Shown here: one piece after another, positions 22,262-33,600 of the stretch
Layout: every line of letters begins with the position of its first letter
Numbering within the stretch: the stretch's first letter is position 1
Source of the DNA: Ahaetulla prasina
Lineage: Eukaryota > Chordata > Lepidosauria > Squamata > Colubridae
Length of the DNA: 64,000 nt
Direction: 5' to 3'
NCBI RefSeq assembly: GCF_028640845.1
Contig: NC_080542.1
Location: 148,799,298 to 148,863,297, forward strand
The notes under the pieces: generated by a model
The model's database searches: none
What the model was told of the DNA's origin: nothing
Seen by the model: only the letters and a program-made list of their open reading frames with translations
Made by a program: the position numbers and the translations under genes

Positions 22262-22523
22262 TATTACGGGCTTTTCAGAAGCCGACACCCGCCCCTGCCC
22301 CATTGGGGGGTGATCTTCTTCCCCTCTCCTTTAGCCAAAGGTGGGGGGAACATGACATTCGTTGTATCGGTATTCCTCTTCCACGCCTCCCCGTTCTGAA
22401 ATCGGAGCGCCGTATAGCCTCTCGGGATTCAGGAATGGCCAGTCCTTCTGGCTCGTGATTCCAAACCGATCCCCAGAAGCCTCCCCATCCCCCCAAAACT
22501 CTGAAGTTGCGAAGAGTCCACAG

Positions 22524-23477
22524 TCACCGGTCCAAGACACGGGCCAAGTCCTCGGGGGCTGCCGCGTTGCCTTCGTTTTTGAGGTCGGCAAACACCTGAG
22601 TGAAGTAGTGTGGGTCGGCGTTGATCCTCAACATTTTGGCACTCATGGCGTGGATGATGTGCAGGCAACGGTTCCAAAAAACGTCCTTGGAGGCCTCTAC
22701 CAGGAAGGGCTTCAGGGGGTAGGAGATCTCATTCCCCATGTAGGAGTAGGACAGGTAGAGACAGGTGAGCAGGGCGGCCTGGAGGTCATGTTCGTTGCCC
22801 ACCAGGTCGCCGTCGATCATCTCCCGGCACAGCAGGTAGACGAAAACCACGTTGGCCGGCGTGACGAAGGCCTGGTCCTGCCAACCTTGTAGCAGCAGGG
22901 AGCGGTCCACACTGCGCAGCCACAGGATAGGCTCAGTGGGCGACAGGTGTTTCAGGCGGTAACACCGCCGGCAGAGAAACTCACCGAGGCATTTCAGCAG
23001 CTCGCTGGTGGACGCCTGGACAATGATCCGCCGGGGGGATGAGGAGCTGCCTCCTAACCCACCGGGCTTCAGCAATGAGCCGGCTGGGCCCCCAGTGGTG
23101 GCGGACAGGCCCTTGGTGCTGAGCGGTGCCAACGGCGGCCCGCCGTCCTCGTAGCCGGCGAGGTTGGCACAAGAGAGAGACTTCTGGATATTCTCGTGGT
23201 TGAGGTGAGCCACTTCTTTTCCCGCCGGGAAATTCTTGCCGGGAAGCGCCGCGCCTTTGGCCCGAGAGCCCCGCTTTTTGGTGGAGGCCACGAGCCTCTT
23301 CCATGTCAAGGCCGGAATGAACATGGAGGGTCTCTTGAGGGTCTTGTCAGCCTTCTGCCCGCTTCCCTTCCTGCTGGGCAGACCACTGGGGTAGTGGGCC
23401 AGCGAGCTGGTGGACCCCTCCTCAGGCAGGCTGGCTTTGCCGCCTCCACTAGGTGAGAGGGACAGCACAGTGCCCAT
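22524..23477 (-). CDS. CDK5 activator, p35/p39 family; possible third paralogue
   Basis: A complete single-exon frame of 317 residues. The product should bind and activate CDK5, mainly in neurons, at membranes. The start is set by MGTVLSLSP, the N-myristoylation sequence shared by p35 and p39, in a strong CCGCCATGG context; an in-frame ATG 15 codons upstream would bury the glycine. Residues 48-66 ([18 protein letters not shown]) are p39-like, 100-106 (SLSCANL) p35-like, 112-149 a Gly/Ser/Pro linker. Residues about 150-303 are the cyclin-box-like CDK5-binding domain: [30 protein letters not shown] and [18 protein letters not shown] (p35-like), [17 protein letters not shown] (p39-like), [17 protein letters not shown] and [18 protein letters not shown], ending LDR. 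The p35 calpain cleavage site (STF/AQ) has no obvious counterpart. Coding in one exon, as in CDK5R1 and CDK5R2. The family is certain; which paralogue is open. Confidence 0.95.
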   Translation of the reverse strand: MGTVLSLSPSGGGKASLPEEGSTSSLAHYPSGLPSRKGSGQKADKTLKRPSMFIPALTWKRLVASTKKRGSRAKGAALPGKNFPAGKEVAHLNHENIQKSLSCANLAGYEDGGPPLAPLSTKGLSATTGGPAGSLLKPGGLGGSSSSPRRIIVQASTSELLKCLGEFLCRRCYRLKHLSPTEPILWLRSVDRSLLLQGWQDQAFVTPANVVFVYLLCREMIDGDLVGNEHDLQAALLTCLYLSYSYMGNEISYPLKPFLVEASKDVFWNRCLHIIHAMSAKMLRINADPHYFTQVFADLKNEGNAAAPEDLARVLDR

Positions 23478-23610
23478 GGCGGAGGTGAGGAAGTGGGGGG
23501 TCTTTGGCAGCAGAAGTGGCAACAGGGAGTCACAAGGGCTGCGCTATGTAAATACCCTTTCACTCATTCTGCCTGGCCCCACATGGTGAAAAACGGGGTG
23601 CTGGCTCAGC
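23478..23610 (-). promoter_or_regulatory. Probable 5' leader with two short upstream ORFs
   Basis: Upstream of the CDK5 activator start on the minus strand, ATG at about 23563 opens a 7-codon frame ending TAG, and another ATG at about 23579 opens a 6-codon frame ending TGA. If this stretch is in the mRNA these could dampen translation. The transcription start, and whether a 5' UTR intron exists, cannot be seen. Confidence 0.35.
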
Positions 23611-24290
23611 GTCGCAGCTCCAAATCAGGGGTCCCAGGCCGCCCCCCCGAAGGCGGAGGGTCAGCATGAGAAGACCGTCGGGGGTACGCGAGGCTGCTAA
23701 TCCAGGTGCGAAAAATGTGGGGGATCAGCCAGTAGGACAATTCCGGATCGCGATTGAGGTCTAGAGAGAGCCCAAGCGCTTCTCCGGAACTACGCCCGAC
23801 CTGGTCCGCCGCTGCTCTCCGTTGGGCGCCCCGTGGGATTCCGCCGGACTCCGGGTAGCATCTCTCCTCCGTCCGCCGCCGCTGCTCCTTCCCTGGGCAT
23901 GCCGGCTCTTTTCCGCTGCGTTCTTTTCGGCTATCCGCCTTCTGTTTCGCTCCTGCACTGGGCTGCCGCAATCTCCTCTGCCGTTTCGTCCCCTTCGCTC
24001 CAGACGCCGCCCGTGAGAAACCTGGCGGCCGGCGGCTCTCCTTCCCTCCGCTCCGGGTGCAGATGCGCAAAAGCGCCGCAGCCGCGCGGAGGGCGAGGCG
24101 TCGGAAGGGAGGGAGGGAGGATGGACGCCAGTGGGCGCGGGACGCGCGTGGAATTGCAAATAAGGAAAGACCGGCTCAGGGAAGGTGCAGCGAAGACCCC
24201 CACCCCACCGTTCTCCGGCTTGACTGGCGGAGGGTTTAGGGTCTGCAGTTTGGAACAGGAGGGGTAGGGAGGAAGGATGCTCAGCGTGGG
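23600..24290. promoter_or_regulatory. CpG island, presumed CDK5 activator promoter
   Basis: A sharp rise in G+C and CpG (many CGCC, GCGC, CGGC) against the AT-richer surroundings, located just upstream of the minus-strand gene. Open frames on both strands here (for example minus 23606-24070) are Arg/Pro/Ser-rich by-products of CpG richness. No TATA box is obvious. Confidence 0.7.
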
Positions 24291-24855
24291 ATTTTGGTGG
24301 GGGGGGCGTGGGAGGGAAGGATCTCCATCTCTCACCCCCCCCCCGCGGATTGAAAGGGTGGACGGAGGGGGGATCCTCGCGGAGGATGTTCAGCAGGGGA
24401 TTCTGGGTCTGGGGAGGGGTCTATGTGGGAGGTAAGGGGCTTCTCTCTTCCCTCCCTCCTCCCCTTCCCCCCCCACGTGGGTTGGGGTCCCAAGGTCAGC
24501 CTTGCCTTGCAACTCTAAGTGGGTGGAACCCCACAGGGGAGAGTGGGTGATTTTCCTGTTTCTGGTTGAGCCCATCACACACACACATGCAAACACCAGC
24601 CTATGCTTTGAGGGGGGGGTCTCTCCCCTTCCCACCCTGCAAGAGGATTGTTCCCCCCAAAACTGAACAGAACATTTCCCTGGCTTCCCTTTGAAAGCCT
24701 TCTGAAAAATCTCCAAATCTTGTGGCCATGAGTTCCACAGGAACCCTAATGCAAAAACTAGAGCAGTGAATTAAAGTTTTCCAATATGTAACAGTTCTTC
24801 ATTGGGTAAATCTGCAAAAGCGATAGCTGCCCCCTCCATGGGCACAAAATAACTT
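24291..24855. other. Unassigned intergenic sequence
   Basis: G-rich then mixed sequence with an ACACACACATG run at about 24577. No gene or named repeat recognised. Confidence 0.35.
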
Positions 24856-24856
24856 A

Positions 24857-25240
24857 TAGCTAGTCTTTGAATGACAACCACGTTACCACAGTGCTGAAAA
24901 AAAAAAGGGACTGATGACCAGTCCTCGCACTTATGACTGACAGAGTGATGTGATTAATATTCGGCTGATATGTACTGATGACGATTGAAACGTCTTGAGG
25001 TCACGTGATCAACATTTGTGATAAGGAAGGTCAACGGGGGACACTAGATTTACTTAACAACCACCTGATTTGTTTAACGACCACAGGGATTCGCTTAACA
25101 ACCGCAGGGATTAGCTGAAAGACGGCAGCAGAAACAGGTGATGAAATCAGGCAGTGCTCTCTTAACGCTTTGCTTAGCAAATGGAGATCGGTCCATTTGG
25201 GGTGGTTTTTATAAGCTGTCATAAGTCAAGGACTAGCTGT
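24857..25240 (+). mobile_element. TA-MITE copy, diverged
   Basis: TAGCTAGTCTTTGAATGACA to GTCATAAGTCAAGGACTAGC frames about 380 bp of MITE sequence, with internal CACTTATGACTGAC, GGTCACGTGATCAAC and CTTAACAACCACC blocks. Confidence 0.75.
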
Positions 25241-25329
25241 CGGGGCGTCCACGCAAGGGGAGCAAACAAGATGGCTGCCGTGACTGCATGATGGAAGGGC
25301 TGGCTACTTTCTCAGGCTTCCCACGTGCA

Positions 25330-25745
25330 ACGCAGACGTGCAACACAATTGAGCCCAAAATTTCTGACACTAAGTGTGAGACATTTGTTAATTGAGTTTT
25401 GCCCCGTGCTTACGACTTTCCTCGCCTCCGTTGTTAAGTGAACCACTGCAGTTGTTCAGTGAGTCACCTGCTCGTGAAGTGGATCTGGCTTCCCCCCTGG
25501 CTTTCCGGGTAGATGGTCACAAAAAAGGGCATCTGGAACCGCGGGACACTGCAACGGTCATTAAGCAAACCGTTGTAAGTCGAGGGCTGTCCGTCCTGTG
25601 ACCTTGGGACCCAGCCATCGACGTAAGTATGAACTAGTTTCATTTTGATCACGGGGATGTTGCAGCGGGTGTCACTTTTTTCAGTGCCCTGGTCACTTCG
25701 AACGGTCACTAAATGAACAGTCATAAGTCAAGGACCACCTGTAGA
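25330..25745 (-). mobile_element. TA-MITE copy
   Basis: Reverse-order MITE: TTTCTGACACTAAGTGTGAG, then GCCCCGTGCTTACGACTTTC, then GTGGATCTGGCTTCCCC, then GGTCACTAAATGAACAGTC, ending AAGTCAAGGACCACCTGTA at about 25743. The middle contains a small internal rearrangement (AACCGTTGTAAGTCGAGGGC at about 25568). Confidence 0.75.
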
Positions 25746-25909
25746 ACTTGAAGGTGAGACTCACAAGCGAAACATGACATGATTGACAGGTAGGATGGGA
25801 TTCTGTCGTGTTGTGGTTGCCGCGAAAAATTGCGATTAGACACAAATAAGCTCTGGCCTCCTTATTTTTAAAATTTTTTATTTCTTTTATGTTTGCATCT
25901 TGTCTTCAA

Positions 25910-26245
25910 AATCACCCATCTGGCTTTCATGCCTAAAGTGGGACTAGAACTCCCAGGGATTCGCCCAAAGTCACCCAGCTGGCTTTCCTTCCTGCTCCTT
26001 AACATCAGGACCTCCGACTCCGACTCGTCCTTGGCTTAACGGCCATGATTGGGAGCAAAATTTCCGCAGTTAAGGAAAGCCTGCCCCCCCATATTTCCCT
26101 TTTGCTCCCGGTCGTTAAGCAGATCGCCCCCAGTTGTTCAGGGAATCATGCTTTTGATAAGCGTTGGTCGGAAACCAGCTGGGAGTGACGATCACGCAAC
26201 ACCCCAAAAACCTCCCCCTGCAACGGTCGTAAATCCAAATCAATT
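25910..26245. repeat. MIR-like SINE fragment followed by a TA-MITE scrap
   Basis: CATCTGGCTTTCATGCCTAA and GTGGGACTAGAACTCCCAGG (25916-25960) match the MIR-like repeat. CGTCCTTGGCTTAACGGCC (26026) to CAACGGTCGTAAATCC (26221) is a shortened reverse MITE. Confidence 0.5.
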
Positions 26246-26694
26246 TTTTTAATTTATTTTTTTTCCATGGCCGTTTGCTCTCTGAACAAGAGAAGGGTCT
26301 GCGCTTGGAGTAGGAGGTGTGGGGGGGTGCGGAGCCAGATCTCTGGGGCTCAGGAGGATGGGAGTTGTAGTTCCCCATGAAGAGGATGGGACTTGTAGTC
26401 CTCCATCCCTCAGAAAGAGCCCATGTCGGAGATGGGGTTGAGGGAAGACGCTGTTGGAAGATTATTAAGGGATTAAGGGACTTCTGGAGGCAAGCCATCC
26501 GCGATTATACAAACACACACACTAACACAAAAAAACGCATGCAGGAACTTGGTTGGCTCTCCTTCTGCAAGAGACCAGAAAGGGGGCGCTGTTTATAGAT
26601 AGGGTGAAAACAGAAGGCTTGCATCGCCACCTGTTGGTCATGACCTGTCACTGCAGCCACACTAACAAAAAATAAATAAATCAGTTTTTAAATC

Positions 26695-26965
26695 CAGGGA
26701 GTCCTTGAATTACGGTGGCAAAAGGGGATCAGGGTTTCTGTTGCTAAGCAAGGCGGGTGCCTGATTTTATGAGCTTTTTGGCCACAATCGTAAAGCGAAT
26801 CCTAGCAGTTGTTAAGTGAATTGTGTGGACACAAAGGCTGGGAAGGTGATCCTGGACCCATCACAGAGATCTTCTGGTTTGCCAAGGAGTCCGAATTTGG
26901 ATCATGGGAGATGCGTGCAGTGGTCATAAGGGCGAGGATTGGTCTAAGTCACTGTTTTCAGGGAT
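26695..26965 (-). mobile_element. TA-MITE copy, truncated
   Basis: CAGGGAGTCCTTGAATTACG at 26695, followed by TTTCTGTTGCTAAGCAAGGC, AGCAGTTGTTAAGTGAATTG and GCAGTGGTCATAAGGGCGAG. The right end is eroded near 26965. Confidence 0.65.
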
Positions 26966-27044
26966 GTTGTCTCTCGGAACAATTTCTAAATGACTGGTTG
27001 GCTGGGGAATTCTGGGAGTTGAAGTCAGCCCACCTTAAAGCATG

Positions 27045-27300
27045 CTTGTCTCCTTCCCTTCTTCTCTCCCTCTCTTTTCTTTCCTTCCTTCCTCCTTCTC
27101 TCCTCTCCCATTCCATTCCATTCCTTCCCTTCTTATCCCCTTCCTTCCCCTCCCTCCCCCTTCCTCTCTCCCTTCCTTCCCTTCTTCTTTCCCTTTTTTC
27201 CTACCTACTTTCCTCCCTCGTCTCCCATTCCTTCCCCTCTTTTCCTTCCTTCCCTCCTCACTCACTCCCTTCCTTTCCTTTCCTTTCCTTCTGCCTTCAA
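27045..27300. repeat. Homopyrimidine tract next to the PTPN23 promoter
   Basis: About 255 bases of nearly pure C/T (CCTTCCTT, CTCTCC, CCATTCC) on the plus strand, ending directly at the CpG island. Several frames are open through it but encode only Pro/Ser/Leu/Phe. Confidence 0.9.
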
Positions 27301-27640
27301 AGCCCAACCCGCCCTACCGCGCCTGCGCCCTCCCACTCCCGGGGGGAACTACCCCACCCGGCGGGCATTGCGGCCGAGTGCGCTTGCGCGTGGGCGCGTC
27401 TCCTCTTTCGGCCCGACTCGGCTGCCGCTCGGCTCTTTCCGGAGAGGCCTGGTGCCGTCGCCGACGCCGCCGGAGCCGATTTCTCGGCTTGGCCGATTCG
27501 GGTGTGTGGAGCCAGCCGGGCGGAGGCCGACGGGATGGAGGCCGTGCCCCGCATGCCCATGATCTGGCTGGACCTCAAGGAGGCCGCCGAGTTCAGCTTC
27601 CAGCCGGCCGTCAAGAAGGTGAGGCCTGCTTGGCTTTCAC
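27300..27640 (+). promoter_or_regulatory. CpG-rich PTPN23 promoter and 5' UTR
   Basis: TATA-less, CpG-dense sequence covering exon 1. It includes two NRF1-like elements (GCGCCTGCGCC at about 27319 and TGCGCTTGCGCG at about 27379) and an ETS-like CTTTCCGGA at about 27437. These are typical of housekeeping promoters. Binding is inferred from motif resemblance only. Confidence 0.65.
27535..27618 (+). CDS. PTPN23: PTPN23 exon 1 (residues 1-28)
   Basis: ATG in GACGGGATGG context opens [16 protein letters not shown], the strongly conserved N-terminus of HD-PTP and the first BRO1 strand. Donor GTGAGG at 27619. Ends in phase 0. Confidence 0.97.
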
Positions 27641-30600
27641 GGGTGGGGGTGGGGCGGCCATAATTACCTCAGAATTCCCTTTTCCTCTTTTTCGCCTCCA
27701 AACCCTCTCGCGCCTTTTCTGAGGGTCCCCCGACTCCCCCCCCATCGGCCCACCCCGCCTTCGGATTTCGGGGTGGCGGCCCCCCCAACAGGGCGCCCGC
27801 GGGCGACACGAGGGGGGGCTGGGGAGGAGTTGGGGGGGTCGCCCGGCTCCCCGCCTCGTTTAAGGGGCAGTTTAGGAACGGATGGGGGGGTTAGATTGTC
27901 AGAAACCCCCCCTCCCCATTACACCCTTTTCCTGGGATGCCCAAAAGGAATAGGACCCATCAGCCACAGCCTGGGAAGCGGGGGGGGTGCAGCTGGTCTT
28001 GTAGTCCTGTCTGGTTTTAGGGGGAGATTGGGGGCGATTGGGGGGGGGGACTCCCTCCCCCACCCTACCCATTTCCAGGGATGCCCAAAGGGAAGAGGAC
28101 CCATCAGCCACAGCCTGGGAAGCGGGGGTGGGGTGGGGTGGGGTTGTGTGCAGCTGGTCTTGGAGGCCTGTCTGGTTTTAGGGGGAAATTGGAGGGAAAT
28201 GAGGACATCAGACCCACCCACCCACCCTCTTTTTGCTCTTTTGGGATTCCCAAAAGAGTACATAAGGGAAGAGGACCCATCAGCCACAGCCTGGGAAGCG
28301 GGGAGAGGGTGCAGCTGGTCTTGGAGTTCTGTCTGGTTCCAAGAGGAGATTGGGGGAAGGGTTCTGGAATTCCCCCTCAAGGAAGGGCCTAAGATCCCTT
28401 CCCATCCCCCCTTTCCCCAACCATGCCCAAAAGGATTAGGACCCATCAGCCACAGCCTGGGAGGGTGAGTGCAGTTCGTCTTGGAGGTCTTAGGGGGAGT
28501 TTGGGGAGGGCTGCAATCCCCCTGGAATGAGGACATCAGACTCCTTCCCCTGCCCTACCTTTTTCCTGGGATGCCCAAAGGGAATAGGACCCATCAGCCA
28601 CAGCCTGGGAGAGGGGGAGCAGCTAGTCTTATAGTCCTGTCTGGTTTTAGGTGGAGATTGGGGGGGGTGTTTCTGGAATCCCCCTGGAATGAGGGCCTCA
28701 ACCCCCCCCTCCATTCCACCCTTTTCCTGGGATGCCCAAAGGGAAGAGGACCCATCAGCCACAGCATGGGAGATGGGGGAGCAGCTGGTCTTGTAGTCCT
28801 GTCTGGTTTTAGGTGGAGATTGGGGGGGGTGTTTCTGGAATCCCCCTGGAATGAGGGCCTCAACCCCCCCCTCCATTCCACCCTTTTCCTGGGATGCCCA
28901 AAGGGAAGAGGACCCATCAGCCACAGCATGGGAGATGGGGGAGCAGCTGGTCTTGTAGTCCTGTCTGGTTTTAGGTGGAGATTGGGGGGGGGTGTTTCTG
29001 GAATCCCCCTGGAATGAGGGCCTCAACCCCCCCCCTCCATTCCACCCTTTTCCTGGGATGCCCAAAGGGAATAGGACCCATCAGCCACAGCCTGGGAGAG
29101 GGGGAGCAGCTAGTCTTATAGTCCTGTCTGGTTTTAGGTGGAGATTGGGGGGGGTGTTTCTGGAATCCCCCTGGAATGAGGGCCTCAACCCCCCCCTCCA
29201 TTCCACCCTTTTCCTGGGATGCCCAAAGGGAAGAGGACCCATCAGCCACAGCATGGGAGATGGGGGAGCAGCTGGTCTTGTAGTCCTGTCTGGTTTTAGG
29301 TGGAGATTGGGGGGGGGTGTTTCTGGAATCCCCCTGGAATGAGGGCCTCAACCCCCCCCCTCCATTCCACCCTTTTCCTGGGATGCCCAAAGGGAAGAGG
29401 ACCCATCAGCCACAGCATGGGAGATGGGGGAGCAGCTGGTCTTGTAGTCCTGTCTGGTTTTAGGTGGAGATTGGGGGGGGGTGTTTCTGGAATCCCCCTG
29501 GAATGAGGGCCTCAACCCCCCCCCTCCATTCCACCCTTTTCCTGGGATGCCCAAAGGAAGAGGACCCATCAGCCACAGCATGGGAGATGGGGGAGCAGCT
29601 GGTCTTGTAGTCCTGTCTGGTTTTAGGTGGAGATTGGGGGGGGGTGTTTCTGGAATCCCCCTGGAATGAGGGCCTCAACCCCCCCCCTCCATTCCACCCT
29701 TTTCCTGGGATGCCCAAAGGGAAGAGGACCCATCAGCCACAGCCTGGGAGAGGGGGGAGCAGCTGGTCTTATAGTCCTGTCTGGTTTTAGGTGGAGATTG
29801 GGGGGGGTGTTTCTGGAATCCCCCTGGAATGAGGGCCTCAACCCCCCCCCTCCATTCCACCCTTTTCCTGGGATGCCCAAAGGGAAGAGGACCCATCAGC
29901 CACAGCCTGGGAGGCACAGGGGGTCTTGAAGAAACCTGTTCCTTTCCTTTTCAGGCATGAGTCAACCTGAATTTGGAGTTTCTCAACCATGGGGGGAGGG
30001 GAGGCTTGGACTTCAGCTCCCAGAATTCCCTAGCCATCCACCCTGGGAATTCTGGGAGTTGAAGTCCATTTGTCTTCAAGCCTCCTTCAAGTGGAGAAAG
30101 CCTGGACTACATAACCCTTGGGTCCCTTCCAACTGAGGAAGCATACTAGCCACACCAGCTACCTCCCTCCCTATGGTTCTCAACCCCATTAGAGACTGGG
30201 TACCCCCCTCCCTTTCGTCCTCGACCGTCTATCATTTCCTTGGAATTTAATATTAGGGCGTTACTTGGAGGTTCTTGGTATACAGGTAGTCCTCAACTTA
30301 CGACCAAAATGGAGGCCAACATTTCTGTCGCAATACATTTGTGAAGGGTGTTTTGCCCCGTTTTACAACCTTTCTTGCCACAGCCATTAAATGAATCCCT
30401 GCAGTTCAGTTAGTCACACAGTCGTTAAGTGAATCTGGTTTCCACATTGACTTTGCTGGTCTGATGGTCGCAAGAGGGGATCATGTGACCCCCATCATGC
30501 TATGACTGTCATAAATTAATTTCAGAATTAATATTTTTATACATTATATATATAGTATAATAATAATAATAATAATATAACATTTTAAAAATATATTTGT

Positions 30601-33600
30601 TTTTTAATATATATATATACATATATTTAATATATTTGTTTTCTTAGGTTTTCACAGGTATAGGTATGTAGGTCTTGGCATTTTCGGGTCTTTTCCTGTG
30701 TAAGGTTGAGAATATCTTGGCAACATTTCGACGAGGTCTCACTCATCATCTTCTTGACCCCAAAATGCCAAGACCTACAAATATATCTATATCTATCTAT
30801 CTATGTAGGGCTTTGGTTATTCGGGTTTTCTCCCGCGTAAAATTGGAAGTGTCTTGGCGACGTTTCGATGAAATCCCATTCGTCATCTTCAAGCTAGGTG
30901 TTTACAGCTTCATGCTTCTAGGAGAAATTTCTGGAAGCACGAAGCTGTAAACACCTAGCCTGAAGATGACGAATGGGATTTCATCGAAATGTCGCCAAGA
31001 CACTTCCAATTTTACACGGGAGAAAACCCGAATAACCAAAGACCTACATACAAACACCCGCGAAAACCTCAGAAAATTACCATCCATTTCAAAATTAATA
31101 TATTACTATTTTAATACACTAATATATTGATTATTATGCTCTAGATATATATAAATATATCTAATAGAGAAGTCAATATGGACTCCCAACCATTTCAAAA
31201 TTAATATTTTAATATATTAAATACACGCGCACACACACAATATAATATAAATAGGGAAGTTGATATGAAGGATCTCCATCCATTTCAGAATGAATATATT
31301 CATACTTTAATATATAAATTTATTTATTATATATATTAACTACAATTATATACATATACATACATATATACATATGGACCCCACCCATCCCCCAATTAAT
31401 ATTTTAATGTTGTTATTAGTTGCGAAGTTGTGTTCGACCCATCACAACTCCATGGACATTAGGCTCTTCTCCAGGGAGTCCTTCCTTCTCATTAGGTGGC
31501 CAAAGGATTTCAGTACCCTCTTCAGGATCTGGCCTTCTAAAGAGCAGTCAGGGTTGATCTCCTCTAGGACTGATTTTAATATATCAATATATTATTATAT
31601 ATATTGTATATTATTATATGGTGGTGACCCAAATTGGCTGCAAAATTTCACATGTGGTCTTAACCAGGTGGTGGTGGTTATTGTTGTTGTTTTTGTTTTT
31701 ATTCCCTGTCAGTTTGTGCTGAAGAACTATGGAGAGAATCCAGAGGATTACAATGAGGAGCTGAAGAAACTTGAACAGCTGCGGCAGGTGAGGTTCCCCT
31801 GTTTTGCTATACGGCCTACCTGTCTCTGTCCGGAAATGCCTGATGGGAAAAAGGGTCTCTCCCTTATTTCTAGGAAAGCCTTGGTGGGACACGCCCCTTA
31901 TCTCCAACAAAACTTAACGTTGTGATCTGCTGTGTCTGGCCTTTGCGTGATCTCTCCCTCCAGCTTTGACAAAGCATCTTGTTAGCAATGATGCCGTAAA
32001 TCATATTTTTCTCTGCAGAATGCCGTGAACGTGCCAAGGGATTTCGAAGGATGCAGCATTTTACGGAAATACCTGGGCCAGCTTCACTACCTCCAGAGCC
32101 GAATTCCAATGGGAGCCGAACAAGAGGCATCAGTCCCCATCACTTGGTAAGGGGGGTGCAAAATGGGAGCAGATCCCACATCCTTTCCCCCCCAGTAAAC
32201 AAGGGTCTCAAGGCAAGATAATATGGTTTTTCCTGTTTCCTGTCAGAGTTGCGCACCAGCGAGATAGGTGGCATATAAATTTGATAAAGAAAGAAATGGG
32301 AGTTGGACCAAGACAAATTGAGGCTTTAAGAAGAAAGCGGGGCAGATAAAGCTGTTCTAGTATGAGACACATTTGAATTTTCTTCCCCAGATCCTCTGGC
32401 TGGACACTCAGTTTACTAATTTATTGATGGAAGAGAATATTTGTAGCTCAGGGTTGAATCGTTGGGGTCCTCGGTGCTCCCTGAGGTCGGTGGTTTTTCT
32501 TGGAGACATTTCATGACTCAACTCTGTAACAGCATAAGTCCAAGGAAGAGAAGGATTCTGGGGGCTCTTGGGGCTCTCTGAACTTGATGGTTTTCTTACA
32601 GACGTTTCATGATCCAACTATGGAAGCTCATGAGTGCTAGCAGGGAGTAGAGTTTGCAGAGAGGAGGAAGAAGAAAAGGATTGTGGGGTCCTTGGTGTTT
32701 TCTGCCATGGGTGGTTTTCTTGAAAACATTTTGTGACCTGACTAGGTGTTAGAAGTAAGGGGCGGGGGGATTTGCTGTCTGTTTATATATAGTTGCCTGC
32801 CCTGGAAGTGTTGGTGGCAGTGTGTTGCCTGTTTTTCCCCCCCATTGGTAGCTCCTTGATCACAATATTGTTTTCCTCCAGATTGTTTGTCTGGTGTTAA
32901 TCCCTGTTTATCTGCATTTTCTCATTCTGTAGGGTCCTTGGTGCTCCCTCAGCTGGGTGGTTTTCTTTTGGTTGTTTTATGGCCCAGCTAGGAAACATCG
33001 TCAGTGACAGAAGGGAGAGGGGTTTGTTCTCTTGTTTATGTACAAGTGGTTGCCCTTCCAGTGTTGCTGGGAGTGTGATTTTTTTTCCCCTTGGTAGTTC
33101 CTTGATCACAATATTGTTTTTCCTTCTGATTATTTGTCTGATGTCAATCCCTGCTTCTCTGGGTTTCTCAATTCTTTGGGTCCTTGGAGCTCTCTGAGCT
33201 TGCTGCTTTTCTTGCCTGTGTTTCATTACGAATCCCGCAGCCCTGACGCGATTCCGGCCTCCACTTGGCTTACTGACGATGGTACATCCTGTGGCCACAA
33301 AACATCAGCCGGAATCTTTTGTGGTGCAATTGACAGATTCATCTTTGTCTTGGTTTCAGGACCGAGATCTTCTCTGGCAAAGCTGTCACTCACGAAGACA
33401 TCAAATATGAGCAGGCCTGCGTCCTCTACAATCTGGGTAAGGACGCCCCTCCAGATTTAGGGGCCCAAGGAGGAGATATTTCTCAAGCTGGTTTGGTATC
33501 TCCAAGCCACAATTGTTGGAAACTTTTTTTTCTGGTCCTGCCCATGACAACAAACACCCATCTGCAAAATCATCAGTTGTTTTGGGTGATTTGTCTGGTG

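Noticed and set aside
22362..22892. 176-codon plus-strand frame
   Set aside because: Antisense shadow of the CDK5 activator frame, which has clear family homology on the other strand.
23478..23522. Upstream in-frame ATG of the CDK5 activator
   Set aside because: It would add 15 residues ahead of MGTVLSLSP and remove the N-terminal glycine needed for myristoylation; the downstream ATG has the stronger context.
23606..24335. Several Arg/Pro/Ser-rich frames on both strands
   Set aside because: CpG-island composition removes stops; no domain and no splice context.
27773..29929. Long open frames on both strands (up to 231 codons) after PTPN23 exon 1
   Set aside because: They are read-through of a 163-bp minisatellite whose G and C runs lack stops; both strands are open equally and the peptides just repeat.
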